A stretch of DNA of 64,000 nt from Mesorhizobium sp. B2-1-8 (GCF_006442545.2 NZ_CP083952.1:2473501-2537500); one strand, 5' to 3'; shown: positions 25,895-35,136, counted from the stretch's first letter. The notes: generated by a model not told the origin, from the letters alone. Made by a program: numbers and translations.

Positions 25895-26803
25895 ATGCCA
25901 ATCAATCCTATCGCAGCCGATCATTCGACAGACATACCCAAGGTGGGGCTGGCGATCATCACCGGCTCGGCAAACTGGGGACTGGCCTTTCCGGAGGATG
26001 TCGAAGTCGACGGCGTGCGCACCTTACAGCGCGATATGAGCTTTGAGACACCCTTTGGCCGCACCGACCACTGGAAGCTCATCGAGTTCGATGCCTCGAT
26101 TACCGCCGAAGGCAAAACGAAACAGGCGCTATGTATGTATTCGCACGGCAACCCTCGCGACCATATCGACCATTCCTGCCATCGCCGCGCGTTCTGGGTG
26201 TTGATGAGCGCGGGTGTAAGGCAAATCCTGGCCTGCTCGACCATTGGCGCCGTCAACAAGGCGATCAAGCCCGGCGACATGGTGGTGCCCGCCGACATCA
26301 TCGAACTGACGCAGACGCCGTTTTCACTGCTCCCTGGCCGCCAGAGCTTCGACTGCTCGGGCAAGCAGATCGTATGCCCAATATGCGCGGCCGCTCTGGT
26401 CGAAACCGCCCGCCGTCATTGGCCGTCCCAATGCCGCGTTCATGGCATCGAGCAGCAGCTGGTCGCTGCCCACTGTTACGGGCCGCGGCTAACAACTCCG
26501 GCCGAAGCCCTGGCGTTTCGAAGCATGGGAGCCGACGTGCTCAACCATTCGATCGCCCCCGAAGCGACCTTGTCGCGCGAGATCGGCGCCTGTTTCGTGC
26601 CTTGTGCGTTCGTGACGGCGGGCTTCAACGATTATATGGACCGCAATCGCCAGGAATTGCTTCAGGACGACGTGTTGCCAAGCCTCTCTATGACAGCATC
26701 GCGAGTTGCGCTGGAAACTGCCGCAAGATTACCGGCTGATCCGGAGTGCTCATGCCAGGGTTTGAAGTCGCCACAACCCGCAGAGCGCCTTACCCGGTTC
26801 TGA
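25895..26803 (+). CDS. Nucleoside phosphorylase, MTA/purine nucleoside phosphorylase family
   Basis: A 302-aa protein with the MTAP/PNP fold signature: an N-terminal loop VGLAIITGSANWG, SHGNPRDHIDHSCHRRAFWV at about residue 90, and ACSTIGAVNKAIKPGDMVVP at about 118. Family enzymes cleave purine nucleosides or 5'-methylthioadenosine with phosphate, giving the base and a sugar 1-phosphate. Two extra features are a Cys pair (VCPICAA) at about 163 and a C-terminal tail rich in Pro/Ser. It starts 14 bp after the permease stop, so it is the last gene of the operon. It suggests that the imported solute is nucleoside-like, which is inference. Confidence 0.8.
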   Translation: MPINPIAADHSTDIPKVGLAIITGSANWGLAFPEDVEVDGVRTLQRDMSFETPFGRTDHWKLIEFDASITAEGKTKQALCMYSHGNPRDHIDHSCHRRAFWVLMSAGVRQILACSTIGAVNKAIKPGDMVVPADIIELTQTPFSLLPGRQSFDCSGKQIVCPICAAALVETARRHWPSQCRVHGIEQQLVAAHCYGPRLTTPAEALAFRSMGADVLNHSIAPEATLSREIGACFVPCAFVTAGFNDYMDRNRQELLQDDVLPSLSMTASRVALETAARLPADPECSCQGLKSPQPAERLTRF

Positions 26804-26919
26804 GGCAGCGAGGGAGTTTGACTGGTCACTCACGAGGAGCGCCTATATCGTCAAAGCAGTTGCGTCTGCGGGCGACCGCACCAAAATTGAGAGCGCCCCA
26901 AACGGCTTTCCGCGATCGG

Positions 26920-27045
26920 GACGTGTTACCGACCTCTCAATGATAGCCTCGCGGGTAGCGCTTGAGACTGCGGCGCGGCTTCCTGCAAATCCTGAATCTT
27001 GCCAGGGCCTGAAGTCGCCTCAACCAGCAGAGCGTTCCAGCCGTT
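26920..27045 (+). pseudogene. Decayed second copy of the phosphorylase 3' end
   Basis: This stretch repeats the last about 40 codons of the preceding phosphorylase: DVLP...MIASRVALETAARLP, then PESCQGLKSPQPAERSSRF, against the same words in the intact gene at about 26670-26800. Differences are mostly at third codon positions, and there is a 1-base deletion near 26933, so it was once coding. The rest of that second gene is missing upstream. The stretches 26804-26919 and 27046-27235 show nothing recognisable. Confidence 0.75.
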
Positions 27046-27235
27046 TCCGAAGCCAAGGTCCGGTTCGAGCTACAGCGCGCCGGTCTATAGCTGTTGGGTC
27101 AGGAGCCAATGTCGACTTTCAGTTGGAACATCGTTGTTCGTCGTCGCGCGAGCGTCCGAACACCAATAGGCGACTTCGCGGCGGTCAGAACGCCTCCTTC
27201 GCACGGAACAGATGCCTACCGGCACCTACCTGGCG

Positions 27236-28228
27236 TCACGCGGATCCGCGCACGACCAGTCGTCCGGGAATGATCACCGTCTTCTTGGGCTCGCGGCCCA
27301 AGATCATGGCAACGGTTGCCTTCACCATTGCCTCGACGGGTTGTTCGTATGTCGTTAGATCATAGGCCGGCGCGGCAGCGAACAGCGTGTTATCGAAGCC
27401 CGCCACGGCGATGTCTGCCGGCACCTTCAAGCCGAACTCGCCGCGGATGACGTCCATCGCCCCGAAGGCCAGGACATCGTTTTCGCACAGCAGGACGTCG
27501 ACGCGATCAGCGGGCGATACCTCGTTCAGATAGCGCCGCACAGCCTCCGCGCCCGAGGCCGCGCTATAATGGTGCGCCACCAGTTCCGGCATCTCGGCGA
27601 TGCCGTGAGCCTTCCAGAATGCCTTGAAGCCCCGATGCCGGCCAAGCGCGGTCGACAAAGTCTTTGGTCCGGCCATGAAGCCCGGGCGTCGGTATCCTTT
27701 TCCATACAGATGCCTGCACAGGTCCTTGATGGCCAGGGTGGTGTCGCAGTTGATCGCAGGCACGCCGGGGATCTGGCTGTCGCGTGCCAGAACGAACATC
27801 GGGGCCGCTCCGTCCAGCCTGATATCCTGCAGCATTTCGGTTCTGAAAGCGGTGCCGCACATGATCACGGCATCCAGCTGGCGCTGATCGGCGTTGAGAA
27901 GCGCATGCACGTGGTCGAAATGCTCGTTGATGTTGATCAGGACGGCAACGAGACCTTCCGATTGAAGTTCGAGAGTTAGCCGCTCGAGGAACGACAGCTT
28001 GTAGGGATTTTCGAAGTCGTCGACGAGAACGGCCACTTGATGCGTAAGATTGGTCGCAAGGCTTCGGGCGAGCAGGTTGGGCCGGTAGTTCAGCCTTTCC
28101 GCGACAACCATGACCTTGGCACGGCTGCTCTCGGTGATCGACGCCCCCGGCGTGAAGGCGCGAATGACCGTCCATTTGGAGACGCCCGCCTGTTCCGCGA
28201 CGTCTCTTGCAGTCGCCCTCTTAGCCAT
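27236..28228 (-). CDS. LacI-family transcriptional regulator
   Basis: A 330-aa LacI-type regulator. Its helix-turn-helix is ATARDVAEQAGVSKWTVIRA, with hinge YRPNLLARSLAT, followed by a sugar-binding domain (LCENDVLAFGAMDVIRGEFG, IAVAGFDNTLFAAAPAYDLT). It is divergent from the Rbs/Frc-type transporter operon, with two palindromes in the gap. ATG at 28228 is preceded by GGAAGAG; an ATG eight codons upstream (28252) is also possible. Confidence 0.92.
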   Translation of the reverse strand: MAKRATARDVAEQAGVSKWTVIRAFTPGASITESSRAKVMVVAERLNYRPNLLARSLATNLTHQVAVLVDDFENPYKLSFLERLTLELQSEGLVAVLININEHFDHVHALLNADQRQLDAVIMCGTAFRTEMLQDIRLDGAAPMFVLARDSQIPGVPAINCDTTLAIKDLCRHLYGKGYRRPGFMAGPKTLSTALGRHRGFKAFWKAHGIAEMPELVAHHYSAASGAEAVRRYLNEVSPADRVDVLLCENDVLAFGAMDVIRGEFGLKVPADIAVAGFDNTLFAAAPAYDLTTYEQPVEAMVKATVAMILGREPKKTVIIPGRLVVRGSA

Positions 28229-28263
28229 CACTCTTCCCGCCCGCGTCGTCATATGGAATGCCT

Positions 28264-28288
28264 ATTTCATTTTACGGCAAAATGAAAT
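28264..28288. promoter_or_regulatory. AT-rich perfect inverted repeat in divergent promoter
   Basis: ATTTCATTTT, ACGGC, AAAATGAAAT: ten-base arms, no mismatch, 5-base spacer. It overlaps the 5' region of the LacI gene. The TTTCAT...ATGAAA half-sites differ from the second palindrome, so another regulator may bind here. Confidence 0.55.
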
Positions 28289-28330
28289 GGACGTTGACAT
28301 TCCTTCGCCCGCCGCTATGAATATGCACGT

Positions 28331-28346
28331 TTGCTACCGGTAGCAA
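28331..28346. promoter_or_regulatory. LacI-type operator
   Basis: TTGCTACCGGTAGCAA is a perfect 16-bp palindrome with central CG, the classic LacI/GalR operator layout. It lies 93 bp upstream of the binding-protein ATG. Confidence 0.75.
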
Positions 28347-28438
28347 AGAGGTAGCCAGACGGGAGCATCGGCGCGTGTGAATGCGCCGAAAGATGGAGGA
28401 GGGGCGCCGCCAAGCCGCGCCCATTTGGAGGAATCGAA

Positions 28439-29386
28439 ATGAAATCGATAGTGAGGAAGCTTGCCTTCGGCGCAGCCGTGCTCGGCTGCCTTGTGACTGG
28501 TGCCCAGATCGCTTCGGCAAAGGACGTCAAGATCATCGTCGTCAGCCATGGCCAGGCCAACGACCCGTTCTGGTCGGTCGTAAAGAACGGCGTGACGGCG
28601 GGCGCCAAGGATGTCGGCGTCAAGGTCGACTATCGCGCGCCCGAGACGTTCGACATGGTGGCGATGAGCCAGCTGATCGATGCGGCGGTCAATCAGAAGC
28701 CGAATGGGCTGATCGTCTCGATTCCGGACGCTTCCGCGCTCGGGCCCTCGATCAAGAAGGCGGTCGCCGCCGGAATCCCGGTCATCTCGATAAATTCCGG
28801 CTCCGATGTTTCGCAGTCGCTCGGCGCACTCCTGCATGTCGGCCAGGACGAGTATAGCGCCGGCAAGGCGGCGGGAATGAAGCTGAAGGAGATGGGCGGC
28901 AAGACAGCCATCTGCGTCAACCAGGAAGTCGGCAATGTCGCGCTCGACCAGCGCTGCAAGGGCTTCGGCGACGGCTTTGCAGGCAATGTGAAGGTTCTGC
29001 CGGTTTCCAATGATCCCGCCGACGTCCGCGCCAAGGTGAAGGCGGCGTTGAGCGCGAACGGCGACATCGACACCATCATGGCGCTCGGCGCCAGCACCGC
29101 CGGCGAACCATCGCTGGCCGCCGTCAAGGATGTCGGCAAGCTGGGCAAGATCAATGTCGCCACCTTCGACCTTTCGGCGGACTTCCTGAAGGCGGTCGCG
29201 GCCGGCGACGCCGCCTTTGCCATCGACCAGCAGCAGTTCCTGCAGGGATATCTGCCGGTCGTCTTCCTGGCGAATTATGCGAAATACGGCCTGATCCCGG
29301 GCGGCAACGTGCCTTCCGGCCCGAACCTGATCACCAAGGACAAGGCGGCGCAGGTCGTCGAATTGTCGGCCAAGGGCATTCGCTGA
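28439..29386 (+). CDS. Sugar ABC transporter binding protein (RbsB/FrcB type)
   Basis: A 315-aa type-I periplasmic binding protein with a signal peptide (1-27, ending ASA). The fold signatures are KIIVVSHGQANDPFWSVVKN, LIDAAVNQKPNGLIVSIPDA and KINVATFDLSADFLKAVAAG. Family members bind ribose, fructose, inositol or similar pentoses and hexoses. GGAGG lies 7 bases before the ATG. The downstream isomerase and dehydrogenase suggest a sugar or cyclitol ligand. Confidence 0.9.
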   Translation: MKSIVRKLAFGAAVLGCLVTGAQIASAKDVKIIVVSHGQANDPFWSVVKNGVTAGAKDVGVKVDYRAPETFDMVAMSQLIDAAVNQKPNGLIVSIPDASALGPSIKKAVAAGIPVISINSGSDVSQSLGALLHVGQDEYSAGKAAGMKLKEMGGKTAICVNQEVGNVALDQRCKGFGDGFAGNVKVLPVSNDPADVRAKVKAALSANGDIDTIMALGASTAGEPSLAAVKDVGKLGKINVATFDLSADFLKAVAAGDAAFAIDQQQFLQGYLPVVFLANYAKYGLIPGGNVPSGPNLITKDKAAQVVELSAKGIR

Positions 29387-29419
29387 ATCAAGCATTGCCC
29401 AATGCCGATTGTCGACGGT

Positions 29420-29441
29420 CCCTCCCCGGTTTCGGGGAGGG
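29420..29441 (+). other. Intercistronic hairpin after the binding-protein gene
   Basis: CCCTCCCCG and CGGGGAGGG form a 9-bp stem with a 4-base loop and no T-run. It sits between the binding protein and permease genes, the usual place for an mRNA-stabilising or partial-termination hairpin that keeps binding protein in excess. Confidence 0.6.
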
Positions 29442-29522
29442 CGCTCGACCGCCAGCCGCAAGTTCCGCAACACCGTCCGGACACGAGCACCTCGGCAACT
29501 TCGCACGCTATGGGGAGGAATC

Positions 29523-30644
29523 ATGGCTCAGATCGAACAACAGAGCGCCGCTGCCGCGAAACCCGATGAGCGGATCAGGCAAGTCGGTTTTCTCACACAT
29601 ATGATGCGCCGGCCCGAGCTCGGCGCCGTCGCCGGGCTGGTCCTGGTGGTGGTGTTCTTCTTCTTCACCGCCGACCCCTCGATGTTTTCGCTTTCCGGCC
29701 TGATGACCATCCTGGCGCCGGCGTCGCAACTGGGGATCCTGGCCGTCGCCGCCTCGCTCTTGATGATCGGCGGCGAGTTCGATCTTTCGATCGGCTCGAT
29801 GGTGGCCTTCACCGGCCTGATCTTCGGCGCGCTGTTGACCAATTTCGGTCAGTCGCTTTGGATCTCCATCGTCTTCACGCTGCTGCTTGCGGCCGTCATG
29901 GGCGCGGTCAACGGGCAGATCGTCATCAGGACGCGGCTGCCCTCGTTCATCGTTACGCTTGCCTTCCTGTTCATCCTGCGTGGCCTGACCCTGGTCGGCC
30001 TCAAATGGGCGACTGGCGGCTCGACCCAACTGCGCGGGATAGAGGATGTCGTCGGCGACGGATTGCTGAAGCAGGTGTTTTCGGGCGTCGCCTTCCAACC
30101 CTTGTTCAACTGGCTGGCCGAGCATGATCTCATCGAGAAATTCGACAATGGCGTGCCCAAGGTGACGGGTGTGCCGGTCTCGGTTCTCTGGTTCGTCGGG
30201 ATCACGGGGGTCGCCACCTGGATGCTGCTGCGCACGCGCGTCGGCAACTGGATCTTCGCGGCAGGCGGCGATCCGGTCGCGGCGAGAAATTCCGGCGTGC
30301 CTGTCGACCGCGTGAAGACGGGGCTCTTCGCCCTGACGGCGTGCGCGGCGGCGCTCGTTGCCATCATCACTGTGCTGGATGCAGGCTCGACGGACGCGCG
30401 CCGCGGCTTTCAGAAGGAATTCGAGGCCATCATTGCGGCCGTCATCGGCGGCAGTCTGCTGACTGGCGGCTATGGCTCGGCGATCGGCGCCTTCTTCGGT
30501 GCCATCATCTTCGGCCTCGTCTCCATCGGCCTGACATACACCCAGTTCGACTCCGACTGGTTCCAGGTGTTCCTGGGCTCGATGCTGCTTCTGGCCGTCC
30601 TCTTCAACAACTTCATCCGCCGCAAGGTGACAGGGGAGCGCTGA
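29523..30644 (+). CDS. Sugar ABC transporter permease (RbsC/FrcC type)
   Basis: A 373-aa membrane protein with about nine or ten helices. RbsC-type signatures are [20 protein letters not shown] and [21 protein letters not shown] cytoplasmic or periplasmic insert at about 165-215 ([20 protein letters not shown]) matches the FrcC-type arrangement. GGGGAGG precedes the ATG at 29523; the frame is open upstream without a credible site. Confidence 0.9.
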   Translation: MAQIEQQSAAAAKPDERIRQVGFLTHMMRRPELGAVAGLVLVVVFFFFTADPSMFSLSGLMTILAPASQLGILAVAASLLMIGGEFDLSIGSMVAFTGLIFGALLTNFGQSLWISIVFTLLLAAVMGAVNGQIVIRTRLPSFIVTLAFLFILRGLTLVGLKWATGGSTQLRGIEDVVGDGLLKQVFSGVAFQPLFNWLAEHDLIEKFDNGVPKVTGVPVSVLWFVGITGVATWMLLRTRVGNWIFAAGGDPVAARNSGVPVDRVKTGLFALTACAAALVAIITVLDAGSTDARRGFQKEFEAIIAAVIGGSLLTGGYGSAIGAFFGAIIFGLVSIGLTYTQFDSDWFQVFLGSMLLLAVLFNNFIRRKVTGER

Positions 30645-30646
30645 TC

Positions 30647-31447
30647 ATGGCTGATGGCAAGACAGTGACCTCGCCGCCCGTCATCGAGGTCAACAACATC
30701 GTCAAGCACTATGGTTCCGTCATCGCGCTGTCGGGCGTTTCGATGAAGGTGTCGCAAGGCGAGGTGCTGTGCCTGCTGGGCGACAATGGCGCCGGCAAGT
30801 CGACGCTCATCAAGACGCTTTCCGGTGTTGTTCGTCCGACCAGCGGCGACTTCCTCGTCGAGGGCAAAAGTGTCAACTTCAACAGCCCTCGCGACGCGCT
30901 CGATGCCGGCATTGCCACGGTCTATCAGGATTTGGCGATGATCCCGCTGATGTCGATCACCCGCAATTTTTTCATGGGCCGCGAGCCGCTCAAGGGCATC
31001 CCGCCGTTCCGTCACATCGACTTCAAGCACTGCAATGCCGTGACGCATGAGGAGATGCGCAAGATTGGCATCGACATCCGCGACCCCAACCAGGCGGTCG
31101 GCACGCTCTCGGGCGGCGAGCGGCAATGCGTGGCCATCGCGCGCGCCGTCTACTTCGGGGCCAAGGTCCTGATTCTCGATGAACCGACTTCGGCGCTGGG
31201 CGTCGCCCAGACATCGATGGTGCTGAAATACATCCATCAGGTTCAGCAGAAGGGCCTAGGCGTGATCTTCATCACCCACAATGTCCGTCATGCCTATGCT
31301 GTCGGCAGCCGGTTCACCGTGCTCAACCGGGGCAAGACGCTTGGCACCTGCGCCAAAGGCGAGATCGGCATCGATGAACTGCAAAACATGATGGCCGGCG
31401 GCAAGGAACTGCAGACCCTGTCCGACGAGCTCGGCGGAACGATCTAA
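30647..31447 (+). CDS. Sugar ABC transporter ATP-binding protein, single domain (FrcA type)
   Basis: A 266-aa ATPase with one nucleotide-binding domain: Walker [13 protein letters not shown] at about 45, signature [14 protein letters not shown], Walker [14 protein letters not shown]. RbsA proteins usually have two such domains in about 500 aa. This half-size form matches the FrcA subunit of the rhizobial fructose transporter, so it should work as a homodimer. The ATG lies 2 bases after the permease stop, with GGGGAG upstream. Confidence 0.9.
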   Translation: MADGKTVTSPPVIEVNNIVKHYGSVIALSGVSMKVSQGEVLCLLGDNGAGKSTLIKTLSGVVRPTSGDFLVEGKSVNFNSPRDALDAGIATVYQDLAMIPLMSITRNFFMGREPLKGIPPFRHIDFKHCNAVTHEEMRKIGIDIRDPNQAVGTLSGGERQCVAIARAVYFGAKVLILDEPTSALGVAQTSMVLKYIHQVQQKGLGVIFITHNVRHAYAVGSRFTVLNRGKTLGTCAKGEIGIDELQNMMAGGKELQTLSDELGGTI

Positions 31448-31464
31448 CCTCGAACGGGATATTG

Positions 31465-32268
31465 ATGATGACAACGGCCCTTGAGACCGCGGGACCCTTC
31501 ACCTTGGCGGTTTGCGCGGAGATGGTGTTCCGCTCGCTACCTGTGCTCGATCGCCTCGCGCGGATCACCGAACTTGGCTTCGCCGCCGAGATCTGGGACT
31601 GGACGAAGCACGACATCGCCGCGCTTGCCAGGTCTGGAGCCTCGTTTTCCTCGATGACCGGCTATGTGACAGGCACGCTCGCCGATGACGCGGGCGCGGA
31701 CGAGCTGATCAGGACGGCGAAACTCTCCATACCGGTCGCCAAGGAGCTGAATTGCCCGCGGCTCAACCTTCATGGCACGGGGCTCGACGGGCAGGGGCTG
31801 CCGGTCGTCAAGTCCGAAGACGTGACCGGCCAAATGTGGCTCAAGGCCCGCGATACGCTCAATCGCATCGCCGACCTTGGCGAGCAGGAAGGCGTGACCT
31901 TCGTGCTCGAGAACCTCAACGAGGCTGTCGACCACCCGAAAACACCGTTTGCCAAGGCGGCCGACACGATCGCGCTCGTCGCGTCGGTCAACCGGCCGTC
32001 GCTCAAGCTCAACCTCGACCTCTACCATGCGCAGATCGGCGAAGGGAATCTGATCGAGCTCTGCCGCCTTGCGCTTCCCCACATCGGGGAGATCCAAGTG
32101 GCCGATGTTCCCGGCCGCAACGAACCGGGTACCGGAGAAATCAACTACCCCGCCATCGCCCGCGCCCTCTACCAGATGGGCTACCGCGGCGTCATCGGCA
32201 TGGAGGCCTGGCCGTCGGGCGACGACGAGCTCGCGCTCAGTCACTTCCGCCAGGCTTTCACCTGCTAG
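31465..32268 (+). CDS. TIM-barrel sugar isomerase, hydroxypyruvate isomerase-like
   Basis: A 267-aa xylose-isomerase-like TIM-barrel protein. It has the metal ligands expected for Hyi-type enzymes in LENLNEAVD, LNLDLYHAQIGEGNL, IGEIQVADVPGRNEPGTGEI and GMEAWPSGDD. Hyi interconverts hydroxypyruvate and tartronate semialdehyde; related enzymes act on inosose or sugar epimers. Two ATGs are adjacent (31465, 31468). Next to a dehydrogenase of the inositol family, an inosose or keto-sugar substrate is also possible. Confidence 0.8.
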   Translation: MMTTALETAGPFTLAVCAEMVFRSLPVLDRLARITELGFAAEIWDWTKHDIAALARSGASFSSMTGYVTGTLADDAGADELIRTAKLSIPVAKELNCPRLNLHGTGLDGQGLPVVKSEDVTGQMWLKARDTLNRIADLGEQEGVTFVLENLNEAVDHPKTPFAKAADTIALVASVNRPSLKLNLDLYHAQIGEGNLIELCRLALPHIGEIQVADVPGRNEPGTGEINYPAIARALYQMGYRGVIGMEAWPSGDDELALSHFRQAFTC

Positions 32269-32306
32269 GCCACCCTTTTCTCGTCAATTGAATTTCGGAG
32301 TATCAA

Positions 32307-33329
32307 ATGCCTGCCCAACGCCCCGTGAACATCGCCCTGATCGGAGCTGGCCGCATCGGTTCCTTCCACGCTGAAACCGTTGTGCGTCGGCTTGTCGACG
32401 CAAATCTGGTCGCGATCGCCGATCCGGCCGAGGGCGCGGCGCAGGCACTCGCCAGAAATCTGGACGTGCCAACCGCCGCGACCGACGTCTCGGCGGTGCT
32501 CGCCGACCCGGCGGTCGAAGCCGTCATCATTGCATCGCCGGCACGCTTCCACACCAGCCTCGCCGTTCAGGCGGCCGTGGCCGGCAAGGCCGTCTTCTGC
32601 GAAAAGCCTATGGCACTGACCCTCGAAGAGGCCGATCGCGCCATCGCCGCCGCGTCCAGCGCTCGCGTGCCGCTCCAGGTAGGCTTCAATCGCCGCTGGG
32701 ATCAGGCTTTCGCCGAAGGACGCGCCGCGATCGATGCGGGCAAGGTGGGTACGCCGCAATTGATCCGGTCGCTGACGCGCGATCCCGGCCCTTATGGCGG
32801 CAATCCGGAAAAGACGCCACGGTGGACGATCTTCTACGAGACGTTGATGCACGACTTCGACACGCTTGTCTGGCTCAACCCCGCAGCTCGGCCGGTCTAG
32901 GTCACGGCAATCGCCGATGCGCTCGTGCGCCCCGATGCCAAGGACAAAGGCTTCCACGACACGGCCGTCGTCACAATCCGCTTCGACAACGGGTCGATCG
33001 CCGTAGCCGAAGCCAATTTTTCCGCCCTGTACGGCTACGATATTCGCGGCGAAGTCTTCGGTTCGGGCGGCATGATCACCATGGGCGACGTGCGCCGCTC
33101 GAGCATGACCCTCTTCGACAAAAACGGCGTCTCCAGCGATACGTGGCGGCGCGACACCGATCATTTCGTGCACGGCTACACCGCGCAGCTTGCCTCCTTC
33201 GTAGGCGCGGTTCGCAGCGGCGTGGTCAAAGGGCCGACCGGTCAGGACGCGCGCACCGCGCTTGCGATCGCTCTGGCATGCATCAAGTCGGTGGAAGAGC
33301 GGCGCACCGTGTCGATGAGCGAGATCTGA
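32307..33329 (+). pseudogene. Inositol 2-dehydrogenase-like Gfo/Idh gene interrupted by an in-frame TAG
   Basis: The N-terminal part (197 codons) has the Rossmann motif NIALIGAGRIGSFHAETV, FCEKPMALTLEEADRAI and LMHDFDTLVWL. It then hits TAG at 32898-32900 after ARPV, and the same frame continues through VTAIADALVRPDAKD to YDIRGEVFGSGGMITMG and a normal C-terminus, 340 codons in all. A single base change (GAG to TAG would fit an ARPVEV sequence) explains it. The product would be a truncated Rossmann domain without the substrate-binding part. GGAG lies 7 bases before the ATG. A sequencing error is the main alternative. Confidence 0.85.
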
Positions 33330-33353
33330 AGGATTGCGCGAAGGTGGTGGGAC

Positions 33354-33659
33354 ATGTCGGTTTCAGATCACGGCACCAATCGGTCGGCGACCTTTGCGGA
33401 TCTGAAAGGAGGGATTGCTTGTCGCGAGCTCGTTTTCCCGCCGCAAGTCGAAAAACTCGCCGCCGTCGCCTTTGCGCGTCCTGAACTTCTGGCTTTCGAC
33501 AGTGCGCTCGAGATTGCTGCCAGCGCCGGCGTCTCGAAGACGACCGTCGCCAGGTTCGCCAGGCTTCTCGGCAAGCGCAGCCTGAAGGAGGCAAGAAGCG
33601 TTTTCCGCGAGGAACTCCGACGGCGTCACGAAGCGGACGCTAGGCGGGCAGGTCAGTAG
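33354..33659 (+). pseudogene. Truncated RpiR-family regulator (N-terminal DNA-binding part only)
   Basis: This 101-aa ORF matches the RpiR helix-turn-helix domain: LAFDSALEIAASAGVSKTTV followed by ARFARLLGKRSLKEARSVFR. It stops before any SIS sugar-phosphate domain; full RpiR proteins are about 280-300 aa. It follows the broken inositol-dehydrogenase-like gene by 24 bp and may be the remnant of its regulator. Whether the short protein still binds DNA is unknown. In 33660-33930 I see only scraps and no gene. Confidence 0.65.
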
Positions 33660-33930
33660 CTGCCATAGCGACAGGTCGATCACTTCCTTTCAGCAATATC
33701 AGGCTTCGGTGATCACGCAGTCACCGCCCGGTTGGGTGACGATTTCGTCGTGCGTCAGTCTGCCGCCGGCTGCCATGAATCGATGATGATTTGAATCGGA
33801 AAGGTGCACAGAGTGTCAGCGCGCAACCGCGTCGACATTCTCGTCGTTCCGGCTGACGAGGAACAGCCCGTGGCGCGCGCGCTGAACACAGTCTGAGTGG
33901 TCCGCAAGCTGCTGGGGCCGCTGCCGCACC

Positions 33931-34446
33931 TTACTTCGGCAACTTGGCGCCCCGCTTGCGCTGGACCAGCACGAGTGTTGCGTCATCCGGGTCAGTCGTG
34001 ACTGTGAAGCCCATCTCGCGCTCGAGCTCGATTGCTGCGTGGTTTTCCCGGTTTTCGATCGACTCGATCATGTCGAGACCCTGCTCATCCGCGTGGCGGG
34101 CAATGTGGGCGAGCAACTCCCAACTGACACCCAGGTGCTTGCGGTCGTCGCGAATGCAGATTGCGACCTCGCCACGCCGGTCGGCCGGATCGCTGGCGAG
34201 CGTCGCTACCGCGATCAACATTCCGTCTGGTGCAAATGCAAGGAAGTTATGGATATGAGCATCATCCGAGCGCGTCATGGCAACCAGCCGTTCGTGCGAA
34301 ACTTCCCGCACGGCGCCGAGAAAGCGGAAGCGCAGATCTTCAGGCGTCACATGGGTGAAAAACTCAGCCAATGCCGGCTCGTCCTCGGGGCGCGCGCCGC
34401 GCACTTGGAAACGGAATCCCGTGTGGGTGGTGAGCGTCTTGTTCAT
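33931..34446 (-). CDS. GNAT-family N-acetyltransferase
   Basis: A 171-aa protein forming one GNAT domain (about residues 12-160). It has PEDLRFRFLGAVREVSHERL, the acetyl-CoA-binding region VAICIRDDRKHLGVSWELLA and IESIENRENHAAIELEREMG. It resembles the GNAT domain at the C-terminus of the acyl-CoA synthetase fusion at 54.9-57.5 kb, so the two are probably paralogous protein or metabolite acetyltransferases. It lies 51 bp downstream of the FixK-like gene on the opposite side of its stop, on the same strand, and could be co-transcribed. Confidence 0.85.
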   Translation of the reverse strand: MNKTLTTHTGFRFQVRGARPEDEPALAEFFTHVTPEDLRFRFLGAVREVSHERLVAMTRSDDAHIHNFLAFAPDGMLIAVATLASDPADRRGEVAICIRDDRKHLGVSWELLAHIARHADEQGLDMIESIENRENHAAIELEREMGFTVTTDPDDATLVLVQRKRGAKLPK

Positions 34447-34497
34447 TGCATCTGATCCTTGGTCTGTGGTCAGGCTTCATCGCAGCGGCGAGGGCGG

Positions 34498-35136
34498 TTA
34501 TTCGCCCATGTCCAAAAGCACGTCCTGCTTGAGGATTTCGATGCTGCGCAGGCCGAGCAGGCGAATGACGCCTTTGTCCTTCAGGCGGGTGAAGACCCGC
34601 GACACGGTCTCGATGGTGAGGCCGAGATAGTCGCCAATATCCAGGCGCGACATCGGCAATTCGACCTGGCGCAAGCCGCCCTGGCGTTCCGTCATGTCGA
34701 CCAGGAATGCGGCGACCCGTTCGATGGCGTTCTGGCGGCCGAGGACCAGAAGATGCTCCTGGGCTCTGATCAAACCCTTGAGCGCCAGCGGCAGCAACTG
34801 GCGGGACATGTCCGTGGCCGCGGCGATCCGGACAACGCGGATACCGGTCGCGTTGATTGCCTCTGCGAAGAAATGATGCGTGGCGTCGGCCTCGAAGCCA
34901 AAAGTCTCTCCGGCCATATGAAAGGCGCTGATCTGCCTGCGGCCGTCAGCCAGCAGCCGGTACACACGCACGGCGCCGAACTCGACCTGGTAAAGAGGCC
35001 CGGCCTTTTCGCCCTGGGCGTAGATCTCCGTGCCGGCCGGGAAGAAGCTGACTGGTTGCGCCGTAGCCCCGTCGAGGAGAGCGAAAGGGCTCGGCTGTGT
35101 CGGCAGTTCAATCTTGGCGATCTGTCGAGCGTACAT
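34498..35136 (-). CDS. fixK: Crp/Fnr-family regulator, FixK type
   Basis: A 212-aa regulator. The cyclic-nucleotide-binding-like domain (about 20-130) includes FFPAGTEIYAQGEKAGPLYQ and FHMAGETFGFE. The winged helix contains the FNR/FixK recognition sequence DIGDYLGLTIETVSRVFTRL. The E..SR residues predict a TTGA half-site, matching the boxes found nearby. There is no N-terminal cysteine cluster, so unlike FNR or FnrN it should not bind a 4Fe-4S centre. FixK activity is usually set by FixLJ or another input. ATG at 35136 follows GGGGAG. Confidence 0.88.
   Translation of the reverse strand: MYARQIAKIELPTQPSPFALLDGATAQPVSFFPAGTEIYAQGEKAGPLYQVEFGAVRVYRLLADGRRQISAFHMAGETFGFEADATHHFFAEAINATGIRVVRIAAATDMSRQLLPLALKGLIRAQEHLLVLGRQNAIERVAAFLVDMTERQGGLRQVELPMSRLDIGDYLGLTIETVSRVFTRLKDKGVIRLLGLRSIEILKQDVLLDMGE

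Noticed and set aside
33690..33776. Short minus-strand ORF starting MAAGGRLTHDEIVTQPGG and ending ITEA
   Set aside because: Only 25 codons, no ribosome-binding site and no known family; perhaps a relic but not supportable.
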